From positions 558,001-622,000 of the forward strand of contig CBDCNH010000013.1 in the NCBI GenBank assembly GCA_965219015.1: a stretch of 64,000 bases of DNA, written 5' to 3'. The DNA comes from CBDCNH01 sp965219015 (lineage in GTDB: Bacteria > Pseudomonadota > Alphaproteobacteria > Rhodobacterales > Rhodobacteraceae). Numbering within the stretch: position 1 is the stretch's first letter; each line of letters starts with the position of its first letter. Shown one piece after another: positions 1 through 8,004 of the stretch. The translations under genes and the position numbers were made by a program. The notes under the pieces were generated by a model, which did no database searches, was not told the origin of the DNA, and saw only the letters and a list, made by a program, of their open reading frames with translations.

Positions 1-773
1 ACCTCGATCCCCGGCGCGCGAAACGTACCGTCCGTCATCGCGCCGTCCACGAGGTTCATCGCCGGCGAGCCGATGAAGCCCGCGACGAAGGTGTTGGCGG
101 GATGGTCGTAGATGTCCGTGGGCGTGCCGACCTGCTGGATCACGCCGCGGTTCATCACCACGACGCGGTCGGCGAGCGTCATCGCCTCGATCTGGTCGTG
201 CGTCACGTAGACCGTGGTGGTTCGCAGCGTGTGCTGCAGGTTCTTGATCTGCGCGCGGGTCGAGACGCGGAGCTTGGCGTCGAGGTTCGAGAGCGGCTCG
301 TCCATCAGGAACACGGTCGGCTTGCGGACGATGGCGCGGCCGAGCGCCACCCGCTGGCGCTGGCCGCCGGAGAGCTCCGCCGGGCGGCGCTCGAGGAAGT
401 CGGTCAGCTCGACCATCTCGGCCGCCCGCATCACCCGCTCGTGGTGCTCGGACGCGGGCACCTTGCGGACCTTCAGCGGGAAGCGGATGTTCTCGTAGAC
501 GGACATGTTGGGGTAGAGCCCGTAGGACTGGAACACCATCGAGATGTCGCGGTCCTTCGGTTCGAGCGCGTTGACCATGCGGTCGCCGAGCCAGATCTCG
601 CCCTCCGTCACGTCGTCGAGCCCCGCGATCATCCGCATCGTCGTGCTCTTGCCGCACCCGGACGGGCCGAGCAGCACGAGGAACTCCTCGTCGCGGATGT
701 CGAGGTCGAAGTTCTCGACCGCGACGTAGGCACCCCAACGCTTGCAGACGTTCTTCAGACGCAGTTCCGCCAC
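1..773 (-). CDS. Sugar-type ABC transporter ATP-binding protein (partial)
   Basis: ATPase of a carbohydrate/glycerol-phosphate-type importer (MalK/UgpC family), energising the two permeases encoded just upstream. Translated from a GTG at 773 the product begins MAELRLKNVCKRWGAY. It shows Walker A GPSGCGKST (residues 37-45), a Q-loop FQSYGLYPN, the signature LSGGQRQRVALGRA (about 130-143), Walker B VFLMDEPLSNLD and the switch His in YVTHDQIEAMTLADRVVVM. Only about 257 residues are inside the window; the C-terminal TOBE/regulatory domain lies beyond base 1. Four bases separate it from the preceding permease stop, so it is the last visible gene of the operon that starts at 4031. Substrate cannot be read from the ATPase. 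Confidence 0.93.
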   Translation of the reverse strand, partial: MAELRLKNVCKRWGAYVAVENFDLDIRDEEFLVLLGPSGCGKSTTMRMIAGLDDVTEGEIWLGDRMVNALEPKDRDISMVFQSYGLYPNMSVYENIRFPLKVRKVPASEHHERVMRAAEMVELTDFLERRPAELSGGQRQRVALGRAIVRKPTVFLMDEPLSNLDAKLRVSTRAQIKNLQHTLRTTTVYVTHDQIEAMTLADRVVVMNRGVIQQVGTPTDIYDHPANTFVAGFIGSPAMNLVDGAMTDGTFRAPGIE

Positions 774-777
774 TGAG

Positions 778-1710
778 TCAGCCTTTCACCGCGCCGGCGG
801 TGAGCCCGCTGACGATCTGCCGCTGGAAGAAGAGCACGAGCACGAAGAGCGGCACGATGGCCGAGACCACCGCCGCCACCGCGTACATCACGTTGCCCTC
901 GGTCTGCGTCGAGCCGAGGAAGCTCGCGATCTTCGGCACCATCGTCTGGTTGTCCTGGCTGAGCAGCACCGACGTGACCGCGAAGTCGTTGTAGGCGAGC
1001 AGGAAGCTGAAGAGCCCGGTCGTCACCACGCCCGGCCACATCACCGGCACGACGACGAGCCGGAACGCCTGGAAGCGGGTGCAGCCGTCCACCAGCGCGC
1101 TTTCGTCCAGATCCTTCGGGATCGACAGGAAGAACGAGTGCAGCATCCAGAGCGTGAACGGCTGGTTGATCGCGACGAGGACGATGATCGTCGTGGGCAG
1201 GTAGCCCCAGATGCCGAGCTCGAAGAACGGCAGGAGATACCCCGACACCAGCGTGACGTGCGGCATGGCACGGAACACCAGCGCCACGATGAGGATCCAG
1301 AACGTGTAGCGGAACCCCGACCGCGCCAGCGCATAGCCGCCGAGCGTGCCGAGGGTGAGCGAGATGATCGTGACGAACAGCGTCACGACCCCGGTGTTGA
1401 GCGCCGCGTGCCAGAACCGCTGGCCGATCCAGGCGCCGCGGTAGCCGGCGCCGGTGAACTCGCTTCCGGTCTGGGCCACCGTCCGCGGACCCGTCAGCGC
1501 GTTCACCCAGTCGGTGCGCGAGAAGAAGTCGGCCTCGACCTTGAACGAGCCCCAGGCGGTCCAGAGGAACGGGAACGCCGCGAGGAAGAGCCAGATCAGA
1601 ACGAAGCCCACCGAGAGCGTCCTGAGCGGCAGCGACTGGCGATCGGCGCGGGCGGCGGGTTCTCGCCGGGCGGCCCTGCGCGCGGCGGGAGCGCGGGTCT
1701 CGGCGACCAT
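778..1710 (-). CDS. Sugar-type ABC transporter permease, MalG-like
   Basis: Inner-membrane permease of the same importer, 310 residues, about six transmembrane segments beginning at SVGFVLIWLFLAAFPFLW. The EAA loop that docks on the ATPase is visible as ALVDGCTRFQAFRLVVVP near residue 215. The start ATG (1708-1710) shares its first base with the stop of the upstream permease (TAATG), which fixes the start and implies translational coupling. Length and the C-terminal position in the pair fit the MalG/UgpE type (MetI-like fold). The N-terminus before the first helix is rich in Ala and Arg. Confidence 0.93.
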   Translation of the reverse strand: MVAETRAPAARRAARREPAARADRQSLPLRTLSVGFVLIWLFLAAFPFLWTAWGSFKVEADFFSRTDWVNALTGPRTVAQTGSEFTGAGYRGAWIGQRFWHAALNTGVVTLFVTIISLTLGTLGGYALARSGFRYTFWILIVALVFRAMPHVTLVSGYLLPFFELGIWGYLPTTIIVLVAINQPFTLWMLHSFFLSIPKDLDESALVDGCTRFQAFRLVVVPVMWPGVVTTGLFSFLLAYNDFAVTSVLLSQDNQTMVPKIASFLGSTQTEGNVMYAVAAVVSAIVPLFVLVLFFQRQIVSGLTAGAVKG

Positions 1711-2741
1711 TATGCAACCTTCCGGTTGAAGTCGCGCCAGGTCCGCAGCAGCACCGGCAGGAGCAGGATCACCACGCCGAGGATCGTCAGGATCGAGGTC
1801 GCCGCCGCCGAGCCGAAGAGCGGCGAGTCGCCGGCGCGGAGGTCGGAGTAGATGAGATAGCTGAGCGAGGTCGCGTTGGCCGCGGCCGAGAAGCCGATGA
1901 TCGGCTCGAAGACGCGAAAGTTGTCCATGAGCTGCATCAGCGCCACGAACGTCGCGAGCGGGGCGAGATGCGGGACGACGACGTAGCGGATGCGCTCCCA
2001 GCGGCTCGCGCCGTCGATCATGGCGCTTTCGATCGTGTCCTTCGGCACCGTCTGCAGCCCCGCATAGAAGGTGATGAAGCTGAACGGCGCGTTGTGCCAG
2101 ACGCCGTAGACGAAGAGCGTCACCCAGGTCAGCGTCGGCGAGGCCTTGAGCGAGAGCTGCGCGTCGCCGGTGACGGCCTGCAGCGTGGCGCCGATCACGC
2201 CCCGCTGGTCGATCATCCAGAAGAGCACCAGCGCCCCGATGAGCGGCGTCACGATCATCGGCAGGAGCGAGAAGAAGATCACCGGCCCCTTGATCAGCCC
2301 CGGCACCGAGTTCACCCCGAGCGCGATGAAGAAGCCGAGCACGATGACGAGCGGGGTCACGACGATGGTGTAGGCGAGCGTGAACGAGAGCGCCTTGTAG
2401 AGCGGCAGGTTGAGGATGCCGCGGACGGTCTCGCCGAAGCTGCCGCTCGCGGCGCGGATGCGGCCGATCTCGGCGAAGGCGAGATGCGCGGGGTTGAGGT
2501 AGGTGCCGAGCGCGTTGAACTGCCCGAGCGGTTCCTCGGCACGGAGCTTCGCCATCGCGGCGGCGTCGACCCGGCTTTCCTCGGTGCAGCCGAACGGGCC
2601 GCAGGTTTCCGTCACGGTCATCTGCTGGGGGTGCTCGACGTAGAGCGACTGCACCGCGACCGAGACGATCGGCAGCGCGATGAAGAGGACCATCACGAAG
2701 AGCGATGGCAGGATGAAGGAAAGGAAGGTGCGGTGCGGCAT
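1710..2741 (-). CDS. Sugar-type ABC transporter permease, MalF-like
   Basis: First permease of the importer, 343 residues. A membrane segment at the N-terminus (FLSFILPSLFVMVLFIALPIV) is followed by a periplasmic stretch of about 85 residues with two Cys in TCGPFGCTEE, then five further helices. The EAA loop reads AMIDGASRWERIRYVVVPHL. This arrangement, with a large first periplasmic loop, is usual for MalF/UgpA-type subunits. The Cys pair in the loop could form a disulfide; that is an inference. It follows the binding-protein gene after a 51-base gap that holds a strong hairpin. Confidence 0.93.
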   Translation of the reverse strand: MPHRTFLSFILPSLFVMVLFIALPIVSVAVQSLYVEHPQQMTVTETCGPFGCTEESRVDAAAMAKLRAEEPLGQFNALGTYLNPAHLAFAEIGRIRAASGSFGETVRGILNLPLYKALSFTLAYTIVVTPLVIVLGFFIALGVNSVPGLIKGPVIFFSLLPMIVTPLIGALVLFWMIDQRGVIGATLQAVTGDAQLSLKASPTLTWVTLFVYGVWHNAPFSFITFYAGLQTVPKDTIESAMIDGASRWERIRYVVVPHLAPLATFVALMQLMDNFRVFEPIIGFSAAANATSLSYLIYSDLRAGDSPLFGSAAATSILTILGVVILLLPVLLRTWRDFNRKVA

Positions 2742-2762
2742 CGGGGTCGCTCCAGTGCAGGC

Positions 2763-2784
2763 GGCCGGGTGCTGCCACCCGGCC
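2763..2784 (-). other. Hairpin between binding-protein and permease genes
   Basis: Perfect 9-bp stem GGCCGGGTG/CACCCGGCC around a four-base CTGC loop, in the 51-base gap after the binding-protein stop. No T-run follows, so it is probably not a full terminator. In ABC operons such stems often protect the binding-protein mRNA from 3' decay or attenuate read-through, so that the binding protein is made in excess; that role is inferred here. Confidence 0.6.
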
Positions 2785-2792
2785 GGGTGGCG

Positions 2793-4031
2793 TCACTTCA
2801 GGAAGCCGCCTTCCTTGGCCTTGGTGTTGTAGGCGTTCGTCGCGTCCGTCAGCGCCTGCTCGGCGCTTTCCTGGCCTTGCATGAACTCCGCGAGGTTGTC
2901 GCCGAGCGCGGTGTGCAGAAGCGTCATGTAGGGCAGCATCGGGTAGGGCTGCGCCTTGTTCTTCAGCGTGTCGAACACGCCCACGGCCGCGGGCGTCGGC
3001 TCGTAGCCCTTGATGAGCCAGGCCGCGGCGGCGGCATGCTCCTCCGCCGTCACCGGCTCGAGGCCGTGCATCATCGCGCGGAACGAGGCTTCGGCGTCCG
3101 CATCGGAGATGTTCTTCGCGATCGTGAACCCGTCCCACCACAGCGAAGCGGCCGGGATGGAGCCGCCGCCCACGTCGGGCGCGCTGGCGAAGGCCGTCTC
3201 GGCGGCGATCTCGGGCGACGGGCTGTCCTTGTCGATGAAGGCGCCGGCACGCGAGCCCCAGCCGTTCAGCATCGCGACCTGGCCCGCCTCCCAGATCGGC
3301 TTGACCGCATTGGTGTCGTAGGTCACGAAGTCGGGGCTCATGTAGCCCGCCATCTCCTTCATCGTCTCGAGCGCCTTGATGCCCTTGTCGTTGTCGATGG
3401 AAGCGACCGCCGTGCCGGGCTCGAAGAACGCGCCGCCGAGGCCCATGTACATGTTGACGAACTCCTCGCCGAGATCCCAGCCCGGCTTGAAGTTGGCCGC
3501 GAGCGGGTTCTGCAGGATGCCCTTGTCGCGCAGCACCTTGGCGGCGGCGATCATCTCCTCGTAGGTCTTCGGCGGCTCGACCCCGGCTTCGGCGAGCAGA
3601 TCCTTGCGGTAGTAGAGGTGCTGCGCGTTGGCCATGAAGGCGATGGCCATGACCTTGCCGTCGATCTTGATAAGCTGCGTCGGCTGCAACTGCTGGCCGT
3701 ACTCCGCCACGAGATCGTCGAGCGGCCGGATCAGCCCGTCGTTGAGGAGCGGCACCACCGAGTTGTTGGCGACCATCGCGACCGTGTAGGTCGCGGGGTT
3801 GGTCGAGAGCGCGGGCACCTGGATGTTCTTGTGCTCGGTCGTCTGGTTCGCCGTCACCGTGACGCCGCCGCCCGCGCAATCCTTGGCGCGGTCTGCCACG
3901 ACGTGCAGCGCCTCGAAGTCGTTCGACAGGATCCGCACCGATCCGGTCTCGATGCCGCATTCGGCGAATGCGGCGCCGCTGGTCAAGAGCAGAGCGCCGA
4001 TGGCGAGGGAAGGTCTGAACATGGCCGTCAT
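2793..4031 (-). CDS. ABC transporter extracellular sugar-type binding protein
   Basis: Periplasmic substrate-binding protein of 412 residues, first gene of the importer operon. A signal peptide (MTAMFRPSLAIGALLLTSGAAFA) is followed by a mature protein starting ECGIETG. Motifs such as QVPALSTNPATYTVAMV, PLDDLVAEYGQQL, YYRKDLLAEAG and AMLNGWGSRAGAFIDKD are typical of family-1 (carbohydrate) binding proteins. A start at MFRPS four codons in is also possible. The ligand is not evident: the neighbouring NTF2-like proteins and exporter suggest a catabolic or polyol-like substrate, but nothing in the sequence proves it. Confidence 0.9.
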   Translation of the reverse strand: MTAMFRPSLAIGALLLTSGAAFAECGIETGSVRILSNDFEALHVVADRAKDCAGGGVTVTANQTTEHKNIQVPALSTNPATYTVAMVANNSVVPLLNDGLIRPLDDLVAEYGQQLQPTQLIKIDGKVMAIAFMANAQHLYYRKDLLAEAGVEPPKTYEEMIAAAKVLRDKGILQNPLAANFKPGWDLGEEFVNMYMGLGGAFFEPGTAVASIDNDKGIKALETMKEMAGYMSPDFVTYDTNAVKPIWEAGQVAMLNGWGSRAGAFIDKDSPSPEIAAETAFASAPDVGGGSIPAASLWWDGFTIAKNISDADAEASFRAMMHGLEPVTAEEHAAAAAWLIKGYEPTPAAVGVFDTLKNKAQPYPMLPYMTLLHTALGDNLAEFMQGQESAEQALTDATNAYNTKAKEGGFLK

Positions 4032-4094
4032 GGTCTCTCCTGTCTCGGGGATAAGGTGTCCCGCCGGCGGCGGCTTCGGAAACGCTAACGGGGG

Positions 4095-4112
4095 GTGAAT
4101 ACGCTTGCAAAC
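4095..4112. promoter_or_regulatory. Candidate operator copy 1 in divergent promoter
   Basis: The 18-mer GTGAATACGCTTGCAAAC in the 107-base divergent region between the importer operon and the NTF2-like gene matches 14 of 18 positions of GTGAATGCGTATGCAATC at 7529-7546, which lies upstream of the second NTF2-like gene. The shared spacing and position relative to paralogous genes suggest a common repressor site (GntR- or LacI-type). No such regulator is encoded in the window. Confidence 0.4.
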
Positions 4113-4138
4113 TTATTCGCGTCGTGATGGTCCGGGGC

Positions 4139-5212
4139 ATGGACGACACGCCGTCTCGCATGAAGACCGTGCTGCATGATGGGCTGGAGGCGTTGGCCGA
4201 AGCCGGTCCCGGCGGTGCGCTGGCGGCGCTCGCGCCGCTCTACGCGCCGGACGCGGTCTGGCGCGGCTCGCATCCCCTGAACGAAATGACCGGCGCCGAG
4301 GCGATCGCCGCGACGGTCTGGGAGCCGCTCCTCCACGCCATGCCGGACCTCGAGCGGCGCGACCTCATCGTCGTCGGCGGCGCCTACGAGGGCCGCGGCT
4401 ATGTCGCGACCGTCGGGCACTACTGCGGCACCTTCGCGGCGGACTGGCTCGGCATCCCCGCGACCGGGCGGCCGGTCTGGCTCCGGGCGGGCGAGGTCCA
4501 CGAGGTCGCGGGCGGTCGCATCGTGCAGTCCAACTGCCTGTGGGACGTGCTCGATCTGATGCGCCAGGCGGGCGTCTGGCCGGTCGCGCCGAGCCTCGGC
4601 GTCGAGGGTCGCTGGCCGGGGCCGCGCACCGGCGACGGCATCGTCCTCGGCGCGACCGACCCCGAGGCGAGCGCCGCGTCGCTGGCGCAGACGCTCGCGA
4701 TGCAGGCGACGCTCGGCGCCTACCGCGATGCGGACCAGGGGCCGGAGGGCCGCGCCGGGCTCCTCGCGATGCCGCAGCGTCACCACTGGCATCCGAGGAT
4801 GATGTGGTACGGCCCCGCCGGGATCGGCACCACGCGCGGGCTCGCGGGCTTCGTCGACGATCACCAGATGCCGTTCCGCGCCGCCTTCCCGCGCCTGCCC
4901 GACGGCCCTGAGAAGGCCGCGGTCGATGCGGCGCGCACCCATGCCGGCGGCGGGCATTACATCCGCGTCGGCGATGGCGCCTACTCCGTCACGGGCGGCT
5001 GGCCGAGCCGGACGGAGCTCCACAGCGGCGACGGCTTCATGGGAATGGGGGCGACGGGGCGGATCGTGACGATGCGGGTGATGGACTTCTATCACCACCA
5101 CGAGGGGCGGATCCGCGAGAACTGGGTGCCGCTCGACATCATCCATCTGCTCGGGCAGATGGGCTTCGACGTCATGGCGCGGATGCGGGCGCTGGTGCGA
5201 CGGGCGGGCTGA
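4139..5212 (+). CDS. Double-domain NTF2/SnoaL-like protein A
   Basis: Protein of 357 residues from ATG 4139 (GTG 4124 and ATG 4127 are in frame upstream). It appears to contain two SnoaL/NTF2-like alpha+beta cone domains: residues about 15-140, ending VHEVAGGRIVQSNCLWDVLDLMRQAG, and about 185-350, ending HHEGRIRENWVPLDIIHLLGQMG. The recurring ending (G-R-I followed by an acidic/aromatic strand and a hydrophobic helix) is the hallmark of this fold. Such domains serve as cyclases, isomerases or small-molecule binders; the reaction here is unknown. Divergent from the importer, and its 3' end overlaps the convergent exporter gene by 41 bases. A paralogous double-domain protein lies at 6385-7509. 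Confidence 0.75.
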   Translation: MDDTPSRMKTVLHDGLEALAEAGPGGALAALAPLYAPDAVWRGSHPLNEMTGAEAIAATVWEPLLHAMPDLERRDLIVVGGAYEGRGYVATVGHYCGTFAADWLGIPATGRPVWLRAGEVHEVAGGRIVQSNCLWDVLDLMRQAGVWPVAPSLGVEGRWPGPRTGDGIVLGATDPEASAASLAQTLAMQATLGAYRDADQGPEGRAGLLAMPQRHHWHPRMMWYGPAGIGTTRGLAGFVDDHQMPFRAAFPRLPDGPEKAAVDAARTHAGGGHYIRVGDGAYSVTGGWPSRTELHSGDGFMGMGATGRIVTMRVMDFYHHHEGRIRENWVPLDIIHLLGQMGFDVMARMRALVRRAG

Positions 5213-6395
5213 CGGCCTGCCGGGGCGCCGCCGCGAGGCACGCGAAGGCCGCCGACCCCAGCACCGCGAAGCCCGCGATCACCGGCACGGTGCTGCCGTC
5301 GTAGAGCCATCCGATCGAGGTCGCGAACACGAGGCTGCCGACCGTGGTGACGGTCGCCACGACCGCCGCGGCCACGCCCGCGTCGGCGCCGAAGGGCTGC
5401 AGCGCGATGGCGTTGAGATTGCCGAAGGTGAGCCCGAGCGCGAAGAGCGCGGGCCCGGTGAACGCGACCCAGAGGACGAGCGACGGGTCGCGCCCGGTGG
5501 CGAGCACCGCGCCGAGCCATAGGAGCGCCCAGACCGCCACCGCGCCGGTCGCGGCCCGGCAGATGGCGGTGAGGGGGAAACGCGCGACGAGGCGGCTGTT
5601 GGCGAACGCCGCGGCGCCGAGAAAGAGCGCCGTCGCACCAAAGAGGGCCGGATAGAGCGCCCGCGCATCGTAGACCTCGGCATAGAGCTGCTGCGACGAG
5701 GTGACGTAGCCCATGAGCGCCCCGTAGACGGCGGCGCCCGCGAGCGTCACGGCCATGCTCTGCCGGTGCGCCAGCACCCCGGCCGCGCTCCGCAGCACCC
5801 GCGTCGGCCGGAGCGGACGGGGCACGCGCAGCGTCTCGGGCTGCAGGAGCGCGAGCCGGAGCCCGCCGACCCAGCCGAGGCAGAGCACCACGACGAAGAT
5901 CGCCCGCCAGCTCCCGACGGTCAGGATCGCCTGGCCGATGGTCGGCGCGAACACCGGCACCATGATGAAGACGGTCATGATGAGCGACATCAGCCGCGCC
6001 ATCGCGGCGCCCTCGTAGAGATCGCGGATCATCGCCACCGTCACGATCCGCGGCCCGGCGACGCCGAACCCCTGGAGCGCCCGGCCGAGGAGCATGATCT
6101 CGAACGTGGGCGCCGCCGCCGAGAGGATCGAGCCCGCGGTGAAGAGGCCGAGCCCGGCGAGGATCGCGGGCTTCCGGCCGATGCTGTCGGAGAGCGGGCC
6201 GTAGAGCATCTGGCCCGCGGCGAGCCCGAGGAGGAACGCGGTGACGACGAGCTGCCGGTGGTTGCCGTCCGCCACGCCGAGGTCGGCGGCCAGCGCGCCG
6301 AGACCGGGGAGCACGGTGTCGATGGAGAGCGCGACAAGGCCGATCAGGCAAACGGCGGTGACGAGGAAGCCCTTCGGCGCGGGCTCAGGGGGCAA
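5172..6395 (-). CDS. MFS exporter, Bcr/CflA-like
   Basis: Twelve-helix major facilitator of 407 residues. The loop 2-3 motif reads GQMLYGPLSDSIGRKPAILAG and helix 5 carries FAPTIGQAILTVGSWRAIF, as in the Bcr/CflA drug-resistance exporters. No ATG lies near the N-terminus; a TTG at 6393-6395 giving MPPEPAPKGFLVTAVCLIG places the first helix correctly and overlaps the end of the upstream NTF2-like gene by 11 bases. The two are therefore probably coupled. The exported compound is unknown; co-transcription with an NTF2-like enzyme suggests efflux of a related metabolite. Confidence 0.87.
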   Translation of the reverse strand: MPPEPAPKGFLVTAVCLIGLVALSIDTVLPGLGALAADLGVADGNHRQLVVTAFLLGLAAGQMLYGPLSDSIGRKPAILAGLGLFTAGSILSAAAPTFEIMLLGRALQGFGVAGPRIVTVAMIRDLYEGAAMARLMSLIMTVFIMVPVFAPTIGQAILTVGSWRAIFVVVLCLGWVGGLRLALLQPETLRVPRPLRPTRVLRSAAGVLAHRQSMAVTLAGAAVYGALMGYVTSSQQLYAEVYDARALYPALFGATALFLGAAAFANSRLVARFPLTAICRAATGAVAVWALLWLGAVLATGRDPSLVLWVAFTGPALFALGLTFGNLNAIALQPFGADAGVAAAVVATVTTVGSLVFATSIGWLYDGSTVPVIAGFAVLGSAAFACLAAAPRQAVSPPVAPAPASAP

Positions 6396-7509
6396 GCGAA
6401 ACCCGGTCGGCCATCTGGCCGAGACGCACCTGCATGAGAAGCGACAGCTCGTCATAGACGCGCCACTCGTCGACGATGCGGCCGTCGCGGACGTGGAAAT
6501 GCGACATGCCGAGCACCTGCACGCGCTTGCCGGTCGGCGCGCCGAGCGACGCGAGGATCCCGTAGCCGAGGTGGTGCCCGTCGAGGATCCAGCGCACCGC
6601 GACCTTGGTGCCGCCCTCCGCGGTCGGGACCGAGCAGACGTGCTGCGCCGAAAACGCCGCATCCGGGAGCGATCCGATGAGCCCGAGCGTCTGGTGCGTG
6701 ACGGCGGCGGTGCCGTAGAGTTCGGTCATCAGCGGCCCGTGGTACTGCACCGTCGGCGCGTAGACCTCGCGGATCAGGCCCAGCATACGGCCGTTCCAGA
6801 TCCTGTGGAGCCAGCGCAGCACGTCGCGCTCGATGTCGGTCGCGGCGATGGCGAGGTCGGGCTCGGCATCGGGCGGCAGCTGGCCGAGGACGAGCCCGGT
6901 CTCGCCGATGTCGATCGAGAGCAACCCCTTCTCGTGGTAGGTTCGCGCCATCTCGGTCGCGAAGCGATCGGCGTCGAGCCCGAGCTGGCGCAGGATCGCC
7001 ATCTGGTCGGCGACGACCCACTCCCGGTAGATGCGGTTCTCGAACACCATGCAGTCGGCGATGGTGCGCGAGACGAAGGCGCGGCCCGTGGGCGGGCCGT
7101 AGCGGCCGGGCTGGGTGTGCCGGCCCGATCCGGTGACGAGGTGCGAGGTGTAGAACCCGTCGCGGTCGTTGCCGCCCCAGATCACCTGCGTCGCCATCCC
7201 GCGCCGTTCCGGGAGCATCACGAGGCGGGCGATGGTGTCGCGGACGATGTCCTCGCGATTGTAGATCGTGCCGCCGGCGCCGTAGAGGATGCAGTTGTGC
7301 GTGTAGTGACTGTAGATGAGGCCGATGTCGCGCTCGTCCCAGATGCGGTGCGTGCAGCGGACGATGTAGTCCACGATGTCGGTGTAGATCGGATCGAACC
7401 CGGCCATCGCCTGCGTGCGCGGGCCGGTGGGCGCAAGCGCGGTATAGTCGTGGCGCTCGACCTCGAGGATGCGCGGCTCGGTCTCGGCGGGAATATCGGC
7501 AGACTTCAT
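6385..7509 (-). CDS. Double-domain NTF2/SnoaL-like protein B
   Basis: Protein of 374 residues starting MKSADIPAETEP at ATG 7509, again with two SnoaL/NTF2-like domains. The first runs about residues 45-200 (VDYIVRCTHRIWDERDIGLIY at its start) and the second about 235-370 (LRWLHRIWNGRMLGLIREVY, ending HFHVRDGRIVDEWRVYDELSLL). The repeated 'HRIW...GLIxxxY' opening of both halves points to internal duplication. Conserved aromatic and His residues could line a pocket. Reaction unknown. It heads a two-gene unit with the exporter and carries the second copy of the shared operator-like motif upstream. Confidence 0.75.
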   Translation of the reverse strand: MKSADIPAETEPRILEVERHDYTALAPTGPRTQAMAGFDPIYTDIVDYIVRCTHRIWDERDIGLIYSHYTHNCILYGAGGTIYNREDIVRDTIARLVMLPERRGMATQVIWGGNDRDGFYTSHLVTGSGRHTQPGRYGPPTGRAFVSRTIADCMVFENRIYREWVVADQMAILRQLGLDADRFATEMARTYHEKGLLSIDIGETGLVLGQLPPDAEPDLAIAATDIERDVLRWLHRIWNGRMLGLIREVYAPTVQYHGPLMTELYGTAAVTHQTLGLIGSLPDAAFSAQHVCSVPTAEGGTKVAVRWILDGHHLGYGILASLGAPTGKRVQVLGMSHFHVRDGRIVDEWRVYDELSLLMQVRLGQMADRVSLAP

Positions 7510-7528
7510 GGCGCGATCGTCGCACGCC

Positions 7529-7546
7529 GTGAATGCGTATGCAATC
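7529..7546. promoter_or_regulatory. Candidate operator copy 2
   Basis: GTGAATGCGTATGCAATC, 19 bases upstream of the NTF2-like protein B start. Its core GAnTGCnTAnGCAnTC is an imperfect dyad (six of eight pairs match). It matches the site at 4095-4112 at 14 of 18 positions. Probably bound by the same dimeric regulator. Confidence 0.4.
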
Positions 7547-7591
7547 GCCTCCGTGCTTGCATTGCCGCAGCACACGGCGAAGCTTGGCCGG

Positions 7592-7945
7592 ATGGCGGGC
7601 GAGGCTTCACCACGGCTCAGGCTCCGCGTGGTCTTCGGAGCCGACGCGATGCTCGGGCCGGGCAAGGCGGACCTTCTCGAGGCCATCGCCCGCACGGGCT
7701 CGATCGCGGCGGCGGGGCGTGCGATGGGGATGAGCTACAAGCGCGCGTGGTCGCTGGTCGAGGAGATGAATGCCGCGTTCCGGGCGCCGCTCGTCGAAAG
7801 CGCGCGCGGCGGGCCGAAGGGCGGCGGCGCGCGGCTCACGGAGACGGGCTTGGCGGTGGCGCAGCACTTCCGGCGGCTCGAGGCACGGGCGGCCGAGGCG
7901 GGCGCTGCAGAGGTCGCGGCATTGCAGGCGCTCATCAGGGAATAG
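7592..7945 (+). CDS. ModE-type winged-helix regulator, DNA-binding domain only
   Basis: Protein of 117 residues from ATG 7592. The segment GKADLLEAIARTGSIAAAGRAMGMSYKRAW is the LysR-like helix-turn-helix of ModE, followed by SLVEEMNAAFRAPLVES, a glycine-rich wing (ARGGPKGGGARLTETGLAV) and a C-terminal helix. Full ModE (about 260 residues) adds two molybdate-binding Mop domains, which are absent here; short stand-alone ModE-N proteins exist in other proteobacteria. It sits 59 bases before modA with a Mo-box-like site between, so it probably controls modABC, though molybdate sensing would need another protein. Confidence 0.85.
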   Translation: MAGEASPRLRLRVVFGADAMLGPGKADLLEAIARTGSIAAAGRAMGMSYKRAWSLVEEMNAAFRAPLVESARGGPKGGGARLTETGLAVAQHFRRLEARAAEAGAAEVAALQALIRE

Positions 7946-7971
7946 GGCTTGCCGGCGGACGGAGCCTGGGT

Positions 7972-7993
7972 GATATGTCCGGTGAAACATATC
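7972..7993. promoter_or_regulatory. Probable Mo-box (ModE operator) for modABC
   Basis: Perfect inverted repeat GATATGT - 8 bases - ACATATC in the 59-base gap between the ModE-type regulator and modA, ending 12 bases before the modA ATG. AT-rich arms with a 6-8 base spacer are the form of ModE sites. Its position over the modA leader suggests repression when molybdate is plentiful. The site could act at the promoter or at the ribosome-binding site. Confidence 0.6.
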
Positions 7994-8004
7994 GGTGAGG
8001 CTCC

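Noticed and set aside
778..4161. A 1,127-codon minus-strand frame ending in the MalG-like permease
   Set aside because: Only the last 310 codons are the real permease; the remainder is an out-of-frame reading of the MalF-like permease and binding protein genes.
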